Source: JACCZX01 sp963786295
Lineage (GTDB): Bacteria > Pseudomonadota > Gammaproteobacteria > Burkholderiales > Burkholderiaceae_F
Reading direction: 5' to 3'
Length of the DNA: 64,000 nt
Assembly (NCBI GenBank): GCA_963786295.1
Contig: CAWAYV010000027.1
Location: forward strand, 248,001-312,000
The translations under genes and the position numbers were made by a program. The notes below the pieces were generated by a model. That model did no database searches and was not told the origin of the DNA. It worked only from the letters and a program-made list of their open reading frames with translations. This document shows positions 40,136 to 50,047 of this stretch, one piece after another; positions within the stretch are counted from its first letter, which is position 1, and each line of letters begins with the position of its first letter.

Positions 40136-41212
40136 ATGAACACGATGGTGAAACGATCGGCTGCGGTACTCGCAGTCTTTTCGGTCTTTGCGCTTCCACT
40201 GCCGGCACGCGCCGGGCTGATTGACCTGACCAGCCTGTTCGTCTTCGGCGACAGTCTGTCCGACGGGGGTAATTCGGGCTTACGCACGCAGCAGTTCACA
40301 AACAACCCGAACATCGTCTTTCCGCCGCCGCCTTACTTCAACGGGCAGTACTCGAACGGCCCGGTCGCGGTCGAGTACCTGTGGAACCGCTACAACCCTG
40401 GTAACCCTGGGGGCTTCACGCCGTCGCTGGCCGGCGGCACCAACTACGCGATCGGTGGAGCCACCACGGGGTTGGCGAGTTTCAATTCCGTCAATGACAG
40501 CGTTCCGGATTTCCTGAAGCCGGCCTTTGCAAATTACGGCAATGCCTGGCAGTTGCAGACCTTCGCCGACCAGCAACCTTCCTTCAATCCAGCCACTTCG
40601 CTGTTCGTGGTGTGGCTGTTCCCGAATGACGTCTTCTATTCGGCAGCGACCGGCATGCTGCCGGGCGTAGTGCCTGGCTCGCCGGGCGGCCCGGATTTGA
40701 TTAGTAACGGCATCGCCAACATCTTGACGACCATTGGCACCTTGGCTCAGGCAGGGGCCGACCACTTTCTCGTGCCTAACATGGCCGATCTCGGGCTGAC
40801 CCCTGCGTTTGCAGGCACCCCGCAGGCGGACTCCCTGAGCTTTCTGACCGATACTTTCAACAGCAACCTGGCGGCACAGCTGACGGCCCTCGATGCGATG
40901 CTTTCGGCCGAGATCGTGCAGTTCGACACCGCCGGCTCATTTGCCAGAATCCTTGCTGATCCGCTCGCCTACGGGTTCGACAACACGACCGATTCGTGCG
41001 TTGCCAATTTAGCGAACGGTCTGTGCAACCCTGGTAATTGGGACCGTTGGCTGTTCTGGGACGGCGTGCATCCGACGACCCACACTCACCAGGTGCTGGC
41101 AAGTCAGTTTGCCATGGCCGTGCCAGAGCCATCATCGGTGGCGTTGCTGATGATCGCCCTGCTTGCGTTGTTTGTGATGACGGGCCGTCGTTTCATCCGA
41201 CCGCGGCACTAA
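40136..41212 (+). CDS. GDSL/SGNH esterase with PEP-CTERM sorting signal
   Basis: 358-residue exported esterase. A signal peptide (SAAVLAVFSVFALPLPARAG) is followed by block I FVFGDSLSDGGNSG with the nucleophile Ser. ATTG and VVWLFPNDVF supply blocks II-III, and FWDGVHPTTHTH the catalytic Asp and His. The C terminus, VPEPSSVALLMIALLALFVM then TGRRFIRPRH, is a canonical PEP-CTERM tail (VPEP, hydrophobic helix, basic end) recognised by exosortase. The mature enzyme is thus probably displayed at the surface or in the extracellular matrix. The exosortase gene itself is not in the window. CAGGA at 40124-40128 precedes the ATG. Confidence 0.92.
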   Translation: MNTMVKRSAAVLAVFSVFALPLPARAGLIDLTSLFVFGDSLSDGGNSGLRTQQFTNNPNIVFPPPPYFNGQYSNGPVAVEYLWNRYNPGNPGGFTPSLAGGTNYAIGGATTGLASFNSVNDSVPDFLKPAFANYGNAWQLQTFADQQPSFNPATSLFVVWLFPNDVFYSAATGMLPGVVPGSPGGPDLISNGIANILTTIGTLAQAGADHFLVPNMADLGLTPAFAGTPQADSLSFLTDTFNSNLAAQLTALDAMLSAEIVQFDTAGSFARILADPLAYGFDNTTDSCVANLANGLCNPGNWDRWLFWDGVHPTTHTHQVLASQFAMAVPEPSSVALLMIALLALFVMTGRRFIRPRH

Positions 41213-41274
41213 ACGCTGTGCTCGCGGCACGCGCGGCAACGGCTATCGGGCGTCAGATAGACCTCTGTTAGAGA

Positions 41275-41298
41275 AAACGGCGCCGTGCGGCGCCGTTT
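41275..41298. terminator. bidirectional intrinsic terminator
   Basis: AAACGGCGCCG (41275-41285) and CGGCGCCGTTT (41288-41298) form a perfect GC-rich hairpin with A and T tails on either side. It lies exactly between the convergent esterase gene and livF, so it should stop transcription from both strands. Confidence 0.85.
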
Positions 41299-42024
41299 CT
41301 ATACGCCAAGGTATCGCGCCAATTTCTCCGGGGCTCGCGCCAGCTCGGCCGACTGACCTTCGAGCACGACACGCCCTTTCTCGAGCACGACGCAGCGATC
41401 GGTATGCGCGAGCACCGAGCGATAGTTGCGATCGACAATCAGCGATGCGATGCCCGTTGCGCGGATTGCGCCGATGATGCGCCAGATCTCGCGTACCACG
41501 AGCGGCGCCAGACCTTCGGTTGCTTCGTCGAGCAGCATCACGTCGGGATTCGTCATCAGCGCACGACCGATCGCGAGCATCTGCTGTTCTCCGCCCGACA
41601 GTTGCGCGCCGCCATAATGCAGCCGCTCGGCCAGGCGCGGAAAAGTCTGCATTACACGATCGATGAACCAATCGCGACGGCCGTTGATGCCGGGTCGCGC
41701 CGCCATCAGAAGGTTCTCGCGCACCGATAGATTCGGGAAGATGCCGCGCCCTTCGGGAACGTAGCCGATTCCGAGCCGCGCGATGCGATCGGGGCGTGCG
41801 CGCGTGCAGTCGGTGCCACGAATGCGAACTGCGCCCGAGGTCGGCCGCACCAGGCCGAGCAGCGTGCGAATGAGCGTGGTCTTACCCATGCCGTTGCGGC
41901 CGAGCAGGCCGACCGCTTCGCCCGCGCCGATCGACAGTGATGCGCCGTGCAGGATGTGGCTCGCACCGTAGTGCGTGTGCAATTGCGCAGCGTCGATCAG
42001 CATCGGAATAGCGCTCGCGCTCAA
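41299..42024 (-). CDS. livF: branched-chain-type ABC transporter ATPase LivF
   Basis: 241-residue ABC ATPase of the HAAT (branched-chain amino acid/aromatic acid) family. Walker A is GRNGMGKTTL, the signature is LSGGEQQML, and Walker B is DVMLLDEATEGL. It is the last gene of the minus-strand operon, overlapping livG by ATGA. The usual His of the switch loop is replaced: the text reads LIVDRNYRSVL where homologs have VEQN, a common LivF pattern. Confidence 0.92.
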   Translation of the reverse strand: MSASAIPMLIDAAQLHTHYGASHILHGASLSIGAGEAVGLLGRNGMGKTTLIRTLLGLVRPTSGAVRIRGTDCTRARPDRIARLGIGYVPEGRGIFPNLSVRENLLMAARPGINGRRDWFIDRVMQTFPRLAERLHYGGAQLSGGEQQMLAIGRALMTNPDVMLLDEATEGLAPLVVREIWRIIGAIRATGIASLIVDRNYRSVLAHTDRCVVLEKGRVVLEGQSAELARAPEKLARYLGV

Positions 42025-42783
42025 TGCGTCACCCGCTCTTCCAAATGTGCGCCTAGATAGGCTTCCTGCACTTCCGCATTCGCGCGGATCGCTTGCGGCG
42101 TGTCGCTCGCGAGCACGCGACCATTGACCATCACGGTGATGCGGTCCGAAACGCGGAACACCGCGTCCATGTCGTGCTCGACCAGCAATATCGCGTGGCT
42201 CACCTTCAACTCGTTCAGCAGCTCGAGCATCCGTTCCGTCTCTTCGGAATCCATGCCGGCCAACGGCTCATCGAGCAGCAGAATCTGCGGCGCGGTGGCC
42301 AAGCACATCGCGATTTCAAGTTGGCGCTTTGCCCCGTGCGACAACGTCGCCGCCACGGCGTCGGCCAGCGATGCAAGCCCAGCGCGTTGCAGGGCGTTCT
42401 GTGCCGCGGATGCCGATAAGTCGCAGCGCACTGCCGGCGTCAGCCAGTCCCAGGGTTTTTGCAATTTCGCCTGCGCCGACAGCCGGCAGTTTTCGCGCAC
42501 GGTGAAATTCGGAAAAATCGTGGTGCGCTGATAGCTGCGTCCAAGCCCCGCCTGCGCGCGGCGCGGCTGAGCTCCAACGGGTGACATCACGGCCCATTAG
42601 CTCGACGCGCCCGGAGGTAGGTTCGATTTCGCCGCACAACACGTTGATCAAGGTCGACTTGCCGGCGCCATTGGTGCCGATCACCGCGTGAATCTCGCCG
42701 CGCTCGACTGTGAGCGACACATCGTCAACCGCGCGCAACCCACCAAAATGGCGCGAGATGTTCTTCGCGGCGAGCAGGGTCAT
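42021..42783 (-). CDS. livG: branched-chain-type ABC transporter ATPase LivG, frameshifted
   Basis: About 254 residues, the normal size, when two frames are joined. The first frame starts MTLLAAKNISRHFGGLRAVD with Walker A IGTNGAGKSTLINVL. A break near 42565 leads to AGLGRSYQRTTIFPNFTVRE, the signature LSHGAKRQLEIAM, Walker B QILLLDEPLAGMD and the switch LLVEHDMDAVF. Start and stop overlap livM and livF by ATGA, so translation is coupled through the operon. Confidence 0.9.
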
Positions 42784-43756
42784 ATCGCTTTCCGCGAACG
42801 CAATTGCGCGCCAAGCCCGATCAAACCTTTCGGCATCAGCGCAACGAACGCGATGATCGTGAGCCCGAGCGGCAGTTGCCAATGCTTGGCGAACGATCCA
42901 AAGATCGCCTGCGACTGATAGAACTCCTGCAAGGCGACGAATGCGATCGCCCCGAACACCGCGCCTCGCAGACTGCCGATGCCGCCCAGAATGATCATCA
43001 GCAACACGGCGCCCGACTGATGCCACGACAGAATCTCCGGATTCACGTAGCCGTCCTTCAGCGCGTACAGAAAACCGGCAACACCGGCCAGCATCGCGGC
43101 CACGACAAACGCCGCCAGCTTGTACGGATAGGTTGCGAACCCCGCCGCACGCATTCGCTGTTCGTTGACGCGGATGCCGGCGAGCGCGCGCCCGAAGCGG
43201 CTCGCCTGTGCTGCGGCCAGCAGCAGAAACGTCAGCACCAGTGCAGCGAACACGAAGAAATAGAACACAAGCGGCTGGCCGAGATCGAGCAGCCTGCACG
43301 CTGCCTATCGCGATTTCAGGACGAAAGTACAGATAGATTCCATCGCTACCACCGCCGACCTTGGTGTCGTGAAACACGTAGTACGCCATCTGCGCAAAAG
43401 CGAGCGTGACCATGATGAAGTAGATGCCGCGTGTGCGCAGCGACAGCGCGCCGACCGCCAGTGCGTACAGGCCCGCTGCACCCAGCGCTGCCGGAAACAG
43501 AAGCCAGAACGAAGCCGGTCCCGATTGCGGCGACAAGCAGCGCAGCGACGTACGCGCCGATGCCGAAGAACGCCGCGTGGCCGAAAGACACCAGTCCCGT
43601 CTGGCCGACGAGCAACTCCAGGCTCAACGCGAAAACCGAGAGAATCATGATTTTCATCACCAGATCGACGTAGTACTTCTCGCCGAAGGACGGAAACATC
43701 GACAGCAAAAACCAGCAGCACAAGCAGCGGCCACGACGAACGCAAATCGTCATCAT
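42780..43756 (-). CDS. livM: branched-chain-type ABC permease LivM, frameshifted
   Basis: About 325 residues over several frames, the usual LivM length. The first frame from 43756 gives EKYYVDLVMKIMILSVFALS and LELLVGQTGLVSFGHAAFFG. The next, after a break near 43500, gives LRTRGIYFIMVTLAFAQMAY. The last, from about 43290, has FGRALAGIRVNEQRMRAAGF, the coupling loop, then MIILGGIGSLRGAVFGAIAF. An additional break near 43740 is likely, because the neighbouring frame gives a better hydrophobic N terminus (SSWPLLVLLVFAV). About ten membrane helices are expected. Confidence 0.88.
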
Positions 43757-44634
43757 CCCTGCCTGAACAGCCCTTCGGGCTTCCACAGCAGGATCACCGC
43801 CATCAACAGATACACGAGCACGCCGGCTGCCTCCGGAAAGAACACCTTGCCGAACGTATCGACCAGGCCGACCAGCAATGAAGCGAGCAGTGCGCCTCGC
43901 ACCGAACCGATGCCGCCAATCACCACGACGACGAAGCTGATGATCAGCACCTGCCCACCCATGTTCGGATACACCGAAGACACCGGGGCCGCGATCATTC
44001 CGGCGAGCACCGCCAGCGCAACGCCGGCAGCAAACACCACGCGGTACAGGAACTTGATGTTGACGCCCATCGCCTGGACCATCTCGCGATTGCTCGCGCC
44101 GGCGCGGATCATCATGCCGAGCCGCGTGCGCGCGAGCACAAAGTACAGTCCGAGCGCGACTGCAACGCACACGGCCGAGATGAACAGCCGATACGTTGGA
44201 TACGTCATCACATCGCCGAGCGGCACGCTGCCCGACAGCCACGCGGGCGCTGCCACGCCGTGCACGTCGTCGCCCACGATGATGCTGCGCAATTCCTCGA
44301 ACACCAGGATCAGCCCGTAGGTCATCAACACCTGCTGCAGGTGTTCGCGCTCGTACAGGAAGCTGAAGAAACTCCACTCGAGCAGATAGCCGAACGCGAT
44401 CGACAGCAGCAGACCGACCACGAGCGTCATGAAGAATCCGCCGCCAAACGTGACGCCGACCCACGGCGCGAGCGCATAGGCCATGTACGCGCCGATCATG
44501 TAGAAGCTGCCGTGCGCGAGATTGATCACGCCCATGATGCCGAAGATCAGCGTCAGGCCGCTCGCGACCAGGAACAGCAGCAGTCCGTACTGGACTGCGT
44601 TCAGGCACTGGATCAGGAAAGTGGCGAGGTCCAT
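43753..44634 (-). CDS. livH: branched-chain-type ABC permease LivH
   Basis: 293-residue permease from the ATG at 44634 (MDLATFLIQCLNAVQYGLLL); the frame extends 12 codons upstream into the terminator hairpin and is not used. GLTLIFGIMGVINLAHGSFY and VIGGIGSVRGALLASLLVG are family signatures. Seven to eight hydrophobic helices are visible. The gene is intact, unlike livM and livG. It overlaps the livM start by ATGA. Confidence 0.92.
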   Translation of the reverse strand: MDLATFLIQCLNAVQYGLLLFLVASGLTLIFGIMGVINLAHGSFYMIGAYMAYALAPWVGVTFGGGFFMTLVVGLLLSIAFGYLLEWSFFSFLYEREHLQQVLMTYGLILVFEELRSIIVGDDVHGVAAPAWLSGSVPLGDVMTYPTYRLFISAVCVAVALGLYFVLARTRLGMMIRAGASNREMVQAMGVNIKFLYRVVFAAGVALAVLAGMIAAPVSSVYPNMGGQVLIISFVVVVIGGIGSVRGALLASLLVGLVDTFGKVFFPEAAGVLVYLLMAVILLWKPEGLFRQG

Positions 44635-44640
44635 CGATAC

Positions 44641-44680
44641 AAAATAAAACGGCGGTGCGCAGTTTCCCACGCACCGCCGT
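44641..44680 (-). terminator. intercistronic terminator/attenuator between livK and livH
   Basis: Read on the minus strand, ACGGCGGTGCG (44680-44670) pairs with CGCACCGCCGT (44659-44649), followed by TTTTATTTT (44649-44641). It is a full intrinsic terminator placed between the binding-protein gene and the permease gene. Partial read-through would give more LivK than membrane subunits, a common arrangement. Confidence 0.8.
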
Positions 44681-44698
44681 GCTATCGAGCGTCCGGAG

Positions 44699-45868
44699 CT
44701 ACATCTTGCAACCGGTCGCCGGATCGGCGAGCCCTTTTACCGCCACTTTCTGATACTTGTTGGCGCCGCCTTCGACCTTGCGCAGGTAGATGTCGTGCAC
44801 GGGGTTGTGCGCCTTCGACAGCGTGAACGGGCCGCGCGGGCTGTCGATCTTCGCTGATTCCATCGCCTTGATCATTTCGGCGCGCTTGGAAACATCGCCC
44901 TTGACACCATTCAAGCCGGCGGCGAGCAACTGCGCCGCGTCGTAGCCCTGCACCGCGTACACATCGGGTTGCAGCTTGTAGGCCTTCGCGTAGTTCAGCC
45001 GAAACGACTTGTCTTTCTCGTTCGGCAGACCGTCGGCGTAGTGCAGCGTGGTCAACAGGCCCTGCGCCGATTCGCCTTGCGCTTCGAGCGTGCCGTCGGT
45101 AAGAAAGCCCGGGCCGTACAGCGGCACCGTCTTCGTCAATCCCGCCGCTGCGTAATCCTTGACGAACTTGACCGCGCCGCCGCCGGCAAAGAACGCGAAC
45201 GTCGCGTCGGGCTTCAGTGCCGCAATTTCCGTCAGCAGCGCCTGAAACTCAACGCCGGGGAACGGCAGGTTCAGCTCCTTGACCACCGTGCCCCCGCCCT
45301 TGGCGAAGCCTTCCTTGAACGCTGCCGCCATCTCGTCGCCCGCCGCGTACTTCCACGTGATCGACACGGCTTTCTTGTGGCCGCGCTCGGCGGCGACGAC
45401 GCCGGCCGCGTAGGCCGACTGCCAGTTCGAAAACGACGAACGGAAAATGTTCGGTGCGCACATCGGGCCGGTGACCGCGCCCGCGCCCGCGTTCGGAACA
45501 ACGAGCAGCGTGTTGGTGTCGCGCGCGACCTTGGCCATCGCCATCACCACGCCCGAGTGCACGGTGCCGACCACCACATCGACCTTGTCGCGATTGATCA
45601 GCTTGCCGACGTTGTCGGTCGCCTTCGCAGGGTCAGACTCGTCGTCGACGCGGAAATATTCGATCTCGCGGCCGCCGAGTTTGCCGCCATTTTCCTGCAC
45701 ATACAGCTTGAATCCGTTTTCGATCGCGTTGCCGAGCGCCGCGAACGTGCCGGTGTACGGCAGCATCAACCCCACCTTCAGTTTCTGCTGTTGCTGCGCG
45801 ACTGCCGGCCACGCGGTAACCGCAGCGCATAGCGTGACGGCGAGGGTGAGTGTCTGTCTCCTGTTCAT
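44699..45868 (-). CDS. livK: ABC transporter periplasmic substrate-binding protein
   Basis: 389-residue type I periplasmic binding protein of the LivK/HAAT group. The signal peptide is about residues 1-25 (TLTLAVTLCAAVTAWPAVAQ). LKVGLMLPYTGTFAALGNAI opens the first lobe, and DVVVGTVHSGVVMAMAKVA and FRSSFSNWQSAYAAGVVAAE are typical. Its gene lies just after bclA and an esterase-like gene and before the transporter genes, so benzoate or a related aromatic acid is the likely ligand rather than leucine. The start overlaps the hydrolase stop. Confidence 0.9.
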   Translation of the reverse strand: MNRRQTLTLAVTLCAAVTAWPAVAQQQQKLKVGLMLPYTGTFAALGNAIENGFKLYVQENGGKLGGREIEYFRVDDESDPAKATDNVGKLINRDKVDVVVGTVHSGVVMAMAKVARDTNTLLVVPNAGAGAVTGPMCAPNIFRSSFSNWQSAYAAGVVAAERGHKKAVSITWKYAAGDEMAAAFKEGFAKGGGTVVKELNLPFPGVEFQALLTEIAALKPDATFAFFAGGGAVKFVKDYAAAGLTKTVPLYGPGFLTDGTLEAQGESAQGLLTTLHYADGLPNEKDKSFRLNYAKAYKLQPDVYAVQGYDAAQLLAAGLNGVKGDVSKRAEMIKAMESAKIDSPRGPFTLSKAHNPVHDIYLRKVEGGANKYQKVAVKGLADPATGCKM

Positions 45869-46720
45869 TCCGATGTCCTCTGTTGCGTATGTTGTGCAAT
45901 GAAATCGACCGTGGCTTGGATCACTCGCTGAGGCTGATCACGCTGCGGCGAATGCCCGCACGCTGCCAGCTTCAGCAGCTGCGCCTGGGGTACGTGTCTA
46001 GCGACGCTGTCCACCTGCGCCATCGTTCCGTATTCGTCATCCTCGCCTTGCACCGCCAGAACCGGCTTGGTGATCGCGGGCAACAGGGCTTCGATATTCC
46101 AGCTGCGAAACGCAGGGTCGAGCCAGATGTCGTTCCACCCCCAGAATGCCGAATCCGGGTCGTCGTGATAGCGCGCAAGCTTAACCTTCCAATCGGTGGT
46201 GAGGTAGGTGTCGCGCGCGCGTTCGATACTGCTGATCGACACATCTTCGACGAAAACGTGCGGCGCCAGCACGACCAACCCGGCGACGCATTCGGGAAAA
46301 CCCGCCGCATAAATCAGCGCGATCGACCCGCCGTCGCTGTGACCGATCAGCCATGGCGGTTCGGCGGCTGCATCCACTCCGACCTCGCTTAGCAAAGCCG
46401 GTAGCACTTCACGCGCCTGCGTGTGCATGAAGTCAACTGGCCATTTTTCATCGTGCGGCCGCGGCGTCGAACGTCCATAGCCGGGCCGCGAGTACACCAG
46501 GCCGCGAAAGCCGCCCGCATCGCACACCTGCTGCGGCCAATCGCGCCACAGCGCAACCGAGCCGAGCCCCTCGTGCAGGAACACCAGCAGCGGTGCATTC
46601 GCGCGTTCGCGCGCGATCCCCGAGCGCTGGTGCGAGATCCCCGAGCGCGTCGAGTCGCGAGATCCATTCGTACTCGAGGGAAAACTCGCGCCCGTGAAGC
46701 TCTACCTGAGCGAAGCTCAC
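45865..46720 (-). CDS. alpha/beta hydrolase of the benzoate cluster, frameshifted
   Basis: About 285 residues. The GTG at 46720 starts MSFAQVELHGREFSLEYEWI. After a break near 46605 the second frame continues NAPLLVFLHEGLGSVALWRD with the oxyanion strand, then WLIGHSDGGSIALIYAAG with the nucleophile Ser, GEDDEYG with the Asp, and AACGHSPQRDQP with the His. A direct 13-base duplication (GATCCCCGAGCGC, twice near 46614-46646) lies at the break and may be part of the cause. Similar hydrolases accompany box genes in other betaproteobacteria; it might hydrolyse a CoA thioester or lactone, but this is unproven. Confidence 0.78.
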
Positions 46721-46733
46721 ACGACCTGCGGCA

Positions 46734-48272
46734 TCATCCAACGCCCGCTTCCTTCTCGCGCAGCTTGAAGCGCTGAATCTTTCCGGTCGCCGTCTTCGGC
46801 AGCTCGGCAACGAACTCGATGAAGCGCGGGTACTTGTGCGGCGCCAGCGCGCTCTTAATGAAGCCCTTCAGCTCGTCCTCGAGCGCGGCCGATGCTGCGG
46901 CGCCGTTCTTCAGCACAACGAACGCCTTGGTCTTCATCAGCCCGTCGCGGTCGGCCTTGCCGATCACCGCGGCTTCAAGCACCGACGGATGCTTCATTAG
47001 CGCGCCTTCGACTTCGAAAGGCGACACGTACTGGCCGCTCACCTTCATCATGTCGTCGCCGCGCCCGGCGTACGTGTAGTAGCCGTCTGCGCTGCGCAGG
47101 TACTTGTCGCCGCTCTTGGTCCAGTCGCCGATGAATGTTGCGCGCGAGCGCTCGCGAGCGCACCAGTACATCAGTGCCGCGCTCGGCCCTCGCACATAAA
47201 GATCACCGATCGTGTCGTCGCCGACCACTGCCCCCTGTTCGTCGCGCAACTCGATGTCGTAACCCGGTACGGGCACGCCGGTCGTTCCGTAGCGCACACC
47301 GCCGGCTCGATTCGAAAGAAATATGTGCAGCATCTCGGTCGACCCGATGCCGTCGAGAACTTCGCAGCCGAAGTGCGCCGTGAATCGTTCGCCGATCTCC
47401 TTCGGCAACGCTTCACCGGCCGATACCGCGAGACGAAGACTCATTTTGTCGCGCGCCGGCAGGTCGGGCGATGCCAGCATTGCTGCATACAGCGTCGGCA
47501 CACCATAGAAAATCGTCGGGTGTTGTTCAACCAATCGCTTGAACACCGCCTGCGGCGTTGGTCGCTCTGCCATCAGCACGACGCTCGCGCCGACCGACAG
47601 CGGAAACGTCAACGCATTGCCGAGCCCGTACGCGAAGAAAAGCTTCGCCGCCGAGAACACGACGTCGTTTTCGCGCACGCCGAGCACGGGCTTGCCGTAC
47701 AGCTCCGCTGTCCAGTACAGGTTGCCGTGCGTATGCACAGCACCTTTCGGCTTGCCGGTCGAACCCGACGAATACAACCAGAAGCCGATGTCATCGGCAG
47801 CCGTGTCCGCAGCGGAAACAGCGCGTGCGTGCTGGTCGATTAGCGCACCGATTTCGGCCGGTTCGATCACGCGCTCGACCTCATGTGCTGTGGCTCGCAT
47901 CGCCTCACGCAACACCGGCGCCAGCGCGCTCGAAACGAACGCCACCCGCGCGCGGCTATGCGCCAGCACGTATGCGTAGTCAGCCGCAGTGAGCAGCGTG
48001 TTCACCGCTACCGGCACGACACCCGCGTACAGGCAGCCTAGAAACACCACCGGCCAGTCAACCGTGTCGCGCATCAGCAGCAGCACGCGTTCTTCACGCC
48101 GCAGACCAAGCGCAGGCAGCGCAGCGGCAAACCTGCGCACGCGGTCGGCGAGTTCGCCGTACGTCAACGCGCGTTCGTCGTCGCGATACGCGAGCTTCGA
48201 CGCGCGTGACACGTTCACCTCGAGTAGATGGCGCGCGAAGTTAAAACGTTCCGGCGGGGCAATAGCAGGCAT
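46734..48272 (-). CDS. bclA: benzoate-CoA ligase
   Basis: 512-residue ANL-family acyl-CoA synthetase from the ATG at 48272 (MPAIAPPERFNFARHLLEVN); a codon at 48320 would run into the divergent boxC leader. The ATP loop is FWLYSSGSTGKPKGAVHTHG. VFSAAKLFFAYGLGNALTFP, LDGIGSTEMLHIFLSN, and GRGDDMMKVSGQYVSPFEVE are characteristic of benzoate-CoA ligases, and the C-terminal catalytic Lys is in PKTATGKIQRFKL. It activates benzoate with CoA and ATP, the entry step to the box pathway. It is the first gene of the operon that also encodes the ABC importer. Confidence 0.93.
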   Translation of the reverse strand: MPAIAPPERFNFARHLLEVNVSRASKLAYRDDERALTYGELADRVRRFAAALPALGLRREERVLLLMRDTVDWPVVFLGCLYAGVVPVAVNTLLTAADYAYVLAHSRARVAFVSSALAPVLREAMRATAHEVERVIEPAEIGALIDQHARAVSAADTAADDIGFWLYSSGSTGKPKGAVHTHGNLYWTAELYGKPVLGVRENDVVFSAAKLFFAYGLGNALTFPLSVGASVVLMAERPTPQAVFKRLVEQHPTIFYGVPTLYAAMLASPDLPARDKMSLRLAVSAGEALPKEIGERFTAHFGCEVLDGIGSTEMLHIFLSNRAGGVRYGTTGVPVPGYDIELRDEQGAVVGDDTIGDLYVRGPSAALMYWCARERSRATFIGDWTKSGDKYLRSADGYYTYAGRGDDMMKVSGQYVSPFEVEGALMKHPSVLEAAVIGKADRDGLMKTKAFVVLKNGAAASAALEDELKGFIKSALAPHKYPRFIEFVAELPKTATGKIQRFKLREKEAGVG

Positions 48273-48336
48273 GGCGCAGGCGAAAAGGGGCAGAATAGTG
48301 CGCAGACTTTCTCGTCGCAAGGCAGACCCTCATCTG
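48273..48336. promoter_or_regulatory. divergent promoter region bclA / boxC
   Basis: Only 64 bases separate the two start codons, so both promoters and any operator must fit or overlap here. No clear -35/-10 pair or dyad is visible. No BoxR-type regulator gene lies in the window. Confidence 0.4.
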
Positions 48337-50047
48337 ATGAACAGCGCGCACGCCTCGCTCTCCGCTCCGCAATCAAGCTCGACCGCAACCGCACACGCGA
48401 ACGCGCCGGTCGACTATCAGACGCATCCCGATCGCTACGCGCATCTGAAGCTGGAGTTCGAGCCGCCGATCGCGCGGATCGTGATCGACGTGCAGGAAGA
48501 TCGCGGCATCCGTCCCGGCTACAAGCTGAAGCTCAATTCGTACGATCTCGGCGTCGACATCGAGCTGCACGACGCGCTGCAGCGCATTCGCTTCGAGCAC
48601 CCCGAAGTGCGCTGTGTGATCGTCACCAGCGGCAAGGACCGTATCTTCTGCTCCGGTGCCAACATCTTCATGCTCGGCCTGTCGTCGCACGCGTGGAAGG
48701 TCAACTTCTGCAAGTTCACCAACGAAACGCGCAACGGCATCGAAGACGCGAGTCGAAACTCCGGACTCAAGTTCATCGCCGCGTGCAACGGCACCACCGC
48801 CGGCGGCGGTTACGAGCTCGCGCTCGCCTGCGATGAAATCTTCCTGGTCGACGATCGTTCGTCTGCAGTGAGCCTGCCCGAAGTGCCGCTGCTCGGTGTG
48901 CTGCCCGGCACTGGCGGACTGACACGGCTAACCGACAAGCGCAAAGTGCGGCACGACCTGGCGGATATCTTCTGCACGACGACCGAAGGCGTGCGCGGCG
49001 CGCGCGCGAAGGAATGGCGACTGGTCGATGCGGTCGTCAAGCCGCAGCAGTTTCGGCGCGGAGGTCAGCGCCGTGCGCTTGAATTGGCGGCGCAAAGCGA
49101 TCGGCCAAACGGCGTGCACGCAGGCATCGCGCTGACTGCCGCTGAAGCGCGCGATCGACGAAGCGGGTTATCACTACGAATTTGTCGATGTCGCAGATCG
49201 ATCGCGCGTCACGCCGCGCAACGTTGACTGTCAGCGCGCCGACTGCGCCGCCACCGGCAGAACATCGACGAGCATCGTCGCCGCGCGGCTGCGACTGGTG
49301 GCCGCTGGCGATGGCGCGCGAACTTGACGATGCGATCCTGATGCTGCGCACGAATCAAATCGACATCGGCACGTGGCTGTTGAAGACACGGGGTGATGCC
49401 GATGCCGTGCTTGCGGTCGATGCAGCGCTTGACAGACATCGCGCGCACTGGTTCGTGCGCGAGACGATCGGCATGCTCAGGCGCACGCTTGCGCGCGCCT
49501 CGATGTTTCATCGCGCACGATGTTCGCACTGATCGAACCCGGGTCGTGTTTCGCTGGCACGTTGTTCGAGCTCGCGCTGGCTGCCGATCGCAGCTACATG
49601 GCGGCGCAGAAGGCGCGGCGATCGCATTGTCGCCGCTAAATTTCGGCGCGTACCCACGCATCGATCAGCGTGGCACGCATCGATGCCCGTTTCTACCGCG
49701 AATCAGAGCCGGTTGACGCACGCGCGTAGCGGCAATCGGGAAAAAACTCGCTGCAGATGACGCGCTCGAACTCGGCCTGATGACCGTCTGCGCCGGATGA
49801 GCTCGACTGGGACGACGAAATTCGCATCGCACTTGAAGAGCGCGCGAGCCTGTCGCCCGACGCGCTGACCGGCATGGAGGCCAACCTGCGCTTCGGCGTC
49901 GCCGAAACGATGGAATCACGCGTCTTCGGCCGGCTGTCTGCGTGGCAGAACTGGATCTTTGCGCGCCCGAATGCTGTAGGTGAAGCCGGCGCATTGAAGG
50001 TCTACGGCAGCGGCAACAAGGCGCGATTCAATTGGGAACGAGTATGA
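48337..50047 (+). CDS. boxC: benzoyl-CoA-dihydrodiol lyase BoxC, frameshifted
   Basis: About 569 residues in all, close to the family length. The first frame (48337 to about 49040) starts MNSAHASLSAPQSSS and has YKLKLNSYDLGVDIELHDAL, the crotonase-like oxyanion segments FCSGANIFMLG and AACNGTTAGGGYELALACDE, and PLLGVLPGTGGLTRLTDKRK. Later frames give DDAILMLRTNQIDIGTWLLK, LIEPGSCFAGTLFELALAAD, LSPLNFGAYPRI and, at the end, LRFGVAETMESRVFGRLSAW. At least five breaks occur. BoxC opens the epoxidised benzoyl-CoA ring with two waters, giving 3,4-dehydroadipyl-CoA semialdehyde and formate. The stop overlaps boxB. Confidence 0.88.

Noticed and set aside
43346..44674. 442-codon minus-strand frame across the permease genes
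   Set aside because: Mostly an Arg-rich shadow of livH; only its last third is the true livM frame.
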